Source: Cellulosimicrobium cellulans (GTDB lineage: Bacteria > Actinomycetota > Actinomycetes > Actinomycetales > Cellulomonadaceae). From it: a stretch of 64,000 nt of DNA. Within the stretch, counting starts at the first letter, position 1, and each line of letters begins with the position of its first letter. A model generated the notes under the pieces. It saw only the letters and a program-made list of their open reading frames with translations, ran no database searches and was not told the origin of the DNA. Positions 61,824-64,000 of the stretch are shown here, piece after piece. The DNA is taken from contig NZ_JAMXST010000003.1 in assembly GCF_024124905.1 (NCBI RefSeq), positions 1 to 64,000 of the forward strand, given 5' to 3'. The position numbers and the translations under genes are program-made.

Positions 61824-64000
61824 TCAGCAGGTCGGGATCGTGACCGTCTGCTCGACCGTCTGCTCGCCGTCGGGACCGGTGGCGGTCACGGTGACCACGA
61901 GGTCACCGGTGACGCCGCGCGCCGCGAACGACTGGTAGGCGTTCGCGCCGGGCGCGACGTCCGTGAACGTCTTGGCCCCGAGCGCCGAGGCGAGCTCGAC
62001 GTCCACCGTGGCGTCGGAGACGTTCACCGCGCGGACCGCGACGTACGGCTTGCCGGCCAGGCAGCGCGGGCTGAGCGTGACCTCGACGAGCTCGACGTCC
62101 GCCGGCTCCTCCAGGGCGTCGATCGCGCCCTGGAGCGCGAGGCGCGCGTCGCGCAGCGCCTCGTCCGACGCCGCGGCGTCGTCCCGGATCTCGGTCGCCG
62201 CGGCGAGCGCCGTGCGGAACGCCTGCCACGACTCGGGGCTGTACCCGTCGTCGGTCAGGGCCTCCGCGCTCGTCACGAGGTTCTCGAGCCGACGACGCTC
62301 GGCCGGCACGAGCTGGTCGGTCGCCAGCCCGAGACGGCGCGCCCGCTCGTCGACCTGCGCCTGGGCGGCGCCGGCGTCGGCGAGGAGCGACCGCGCGGCG
62401 GTGAGCTCGCGCGAGAAGACGCCCGCGTCGATCCGGCCGTACCGCTCGATCTCCGCCTCGAACGCCGCGGCGTCCTCGACCGACGCCGCGAGCGCGGCCG
62501 TGTCGGTCGGCGGGACCTCGACCTCGTACGCGTCGGTGAAGAACCGCATGCTGTCGAGGTTCGCGACGTACGGGTGGTCGGCGTACGCCTCGGTGGACAG
62601 GCGCACCCACACCTGGTGCTTGCCGCGGACCGTGGTCGGCAGGTCGACGACGGCCGTGCCGTCCGTCGTCCAGCTCGACCCGGTGTTGGCCAGCGGGACG
62701 GTGACGAACGGCTCGCCCGGGTTCGCCGGGTCGAACGCGTCGAGGTACACCGACAGCGCGGAGTTCCGCCCGGACCGGTTCGAGTTGTGCACGTAGTGCA
62801 CGGAGAGCTGGTCGAGCGCGGCGGAGCCGAGGTCGATCTCGCCGTACGCGAGCCAGTCGCCGTCCGCGGTCCCGCCGATGTTCGTCACCGGCCCGCTCGT
62901 CCACGTCGAGCTCTCGTTCTTCAGCCCGCGGCCCGAGTTCGAGGTCCAGGCCTCGGACTCGACGACGACCGACGTCGGGCCGCCCGGCGCGAACGTCAGG
63001 CTGTCGAGGTTCGCGACGTACGGGTGGTCGGCGTACGCCTCGGTCGACAGGCGCACGAACACCTCGTGCGTCCCCTGCACCGTCTGCGGCAGGACGACGG
63101 TCGCCGTCCCGTCCGAGGTCCAGCTCGACCCGGTCGTCGGCAGCGGCACGGTGACGAACGGCTCGCCCGGGTTCGCCGGGTCGAACGCGTCGAGGTACAC
63201 CGACAGCGCCGAGTTGTTCCCCGACCGGTTCGAGTTGTGCACGTAGTGGACCGACAGCTCGCCGAGCGGGAGCTCACCGAGGTCGACCGGCCCGTAGGCG
63301 ATCCAGTCGCCGTCCGCGGTGCCGCCGACGTTCGTCACCGGCCCGCTCGTCCACGTCGAGGACTCCTTCTTGAGCCCGCGACCGGAGTTCGCGGTCCAGT
63401 CCTCGGCCTCGATCGTCACGGTCGGCGACTCGCCCGGCTGGCCGGGGGCCGTCGGGTCCTCGGCGCTGAAGCGGAACCAGTCGAAGTTGCCGACCCAGTT
63501 CCGCCCCGACGGGGCGAGCAGCTCGAACGTGACGGCCTTCGCGTCCACGAGCGCCTGGACGTCGCCGAGCTCCGCCGTCACCTCGGTGTACTTGCCCCAG
63601 CCGCTGGTGCCCTTCAGGTCCACGGTCGCGACCACGGGGCCGTTCACGTCGCCGGCGTGCACGCGCACGGTGCTGGGCGTGTCCGTCGGGGCGAAGCTCG
63701 TGTCGTACCGGACCGTGAGGAAGCGCGGCGGCGTGTCCCCGGCCGCGGTCTCGAAGGTCATGTCGCGGTACTGCACCCACGACCCGGAGCGCACGCCGCC
63801 GAGGTTGCCCGACGAGCTGTTCGCCTCGTTCTTCAGCTCGCCGCCCGACCACTCCTCGGACTGCTCGGCCTCGAGCGTGCGGTAGCCGCCGCCCGTGAGG
63901 TCGAGCGCGTCGATCGCCGCGCCGAGCCGGTCGGCCGCGAACCGCAGCGCGATGCTCGTCGCCGCCTCGTCCGCGAGGGCGTCCTGCGCCTGGGTCAGCG
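61824..64000 (-). CDS. Secreted CBM/FIVAR protein with shared C-terminal domain (5' end outside window)
   Basis: Open to the right edge, at least 725 residues. From the visible start: end of a FIVAR-like helical repeat, a CBM6/35-like domain (SGSWVQYRDMTFETAAGD), two further tandem CBM copies with SGRGLKNESSTWTSGPVTNI, GDWLAYGEIDLGS and SVHYVHNSNRSG, then a FIVAR repeat (LVTSAEALTDDGYSPESWQA), and a final domain (RCLAGKPYVAVRAVN ... FTDVAPGANAYQSFAARG) also found in the PA14/DUF1080 protein. No catalytic domain lies in this part, so it is probably upstream and outside the window. It should bind or degrade polysaccharides outside the cell. Confidence 0.85.
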   Translation of the reverse strand, partial: LTQAQDALADEAATSIALRFAADRLGAAIDALDLTGGGYRTLEAEQSEEWSGGELKNEANSSSGNLGGVRSGSWVQYRDMTFETAAGDTPPRFLTVRYDTSFAPTDTPSTVRVHAGDVNGPVVATVDLKGTSGWGKYTEVTAELGDVQALVDAKAVTFELLAPSGRNWVGNFDWFRFSAEDPTAPGQPGESPTVTIEAEDWTANSGRGLKKESSTWTSGPVTNVGGTADGDWIAYGPVDLGELPLGELSVHYVHNSNRSGNNSALSVYLDAFDPANPGEPFVTVPLPTTGSSWTSDGTATVVLPQTVQGTHEVFVRLSTEAYADHPYVANLDSLTFAPGGPTSVVVESEAWTSNSGRGLKNESSTWTSGPVTNIGGTADGDWLAYGEIDLGSAALDQLSVHYVHNSNRSGRNSALSVYLDAFDPANPGEPFVTVPLANTGSSWTTDGTAVVDLPTTVRGKHQVWVRLSTEAYADHPYVANLDSMRFFTDAYEVEVPPTDTAALAASVEDAAAFEAEIERYGRIDAGVFSRELTAARSLLADAGAAQAQVDERARRLGLATDQLVPAERRRLENLVTSAEALTDDGYSPESWQAFRTALAAATEIRDDAAASDEALRDARLALQGAIDALEEPADVELVEVTLSPRCLAGKPYVAVRAVNVSDATVDVELASALGAKTFTDVAPGANAYQSFAARGVTGDLVVTVTATGPDGEQTVEQTVTIPTC

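Overview
The window is very GC-rich chromosomal DNA with strong third-position G/C bias, actinobacterial gene families (DUF2630, class E sortase-type LAxTG proteins, MetE/MetF behind a SAM riboswitch) and many probably leaderless genes. Together with a GH87-type alpha-1,3-glucanase and other large secreted glycan-binding proteins, this suggests a Micrococcales bacterium near Cellulosimicrobium, Isoptericola or Cellulomonas. That assignment is an inference from gene content. No rRNA, tRNA, CRISPR array, transposase or prophage gene was seen.

Region 1 (1-20.9 kb) is a cell-surface island. Two secreted repeat proteins (one cut by the left edge, one at 7231-8967) face each other and share an almost identical 673-bp 3' end, including the terminator, so the island carries a large inverted repeat. 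Between them lie a LuxR-type regulator, an ECF sigma factor fused in one polypeptide to a zinc-binding anti-sigma module, a membrane segment and an extracellular domain, and a third secreted protein. All three secreted proteins end in the same tripartite tail: I-P-L-[IV]-A-P, a hydrophobic helix, then arginines. Next is a tightly coupled minus-strand operon (14883 to 9102): a 61-residue LAVTG protein, an exosortase-family membrane protease/transpeptidase, a family 2 glycosyltransferase, a polytopic membrane protein and an acyltransferase-3/SGNH protein. Beyond it are a free ECF sigma factor, an unknown protein, a 915-residue MalT/LuxR-type regulator and a proline-rich LAATG wall protein. Perfect Crp/GlxR-type palindromes sit upstream of the first LuxR gene and of the exosortase operon. 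The exosortase operon with its candidate substrates is the best candidate for an undescribed system.

Region 2 (21-30 kb) is mostly housekeeping: SAM riboswitch, metF, metE, small membrane and DUF2630 proteins, a VOC protein, an orphan F1-epsilon-like protein, an FBP/FusB-type zinc protein and an MMPL exporter. A 60-bp palindromic element occurs four times in the window, once in frame inside metE.

Region 3 (30-46 kb) has a secreted PA14/beta-propeller/DUF1080 protein, a Tat-exported TIM-barrel protein (possibly the same 3-keto-glycoside pathway), a PhzF protein, two MFS transporters, a hydrolase, and small redox, repair and unknown proteins. Region 4 (46-64 kb) has a GntR/MFS pair, a flavin-type oxidase, a GH87 glucanase, a LysR/DapA pair, a lipoprotein, an acetyltransferase, a metal module (ArsB-like permease, ArsR regulator and CDF transporter with 13 Asp-His units), an ATP-dependent DNA ligase, and a truncated secreted carbohydrate-binding protein that shares its C-terminal domain with the PA14/DUF1080 protein.
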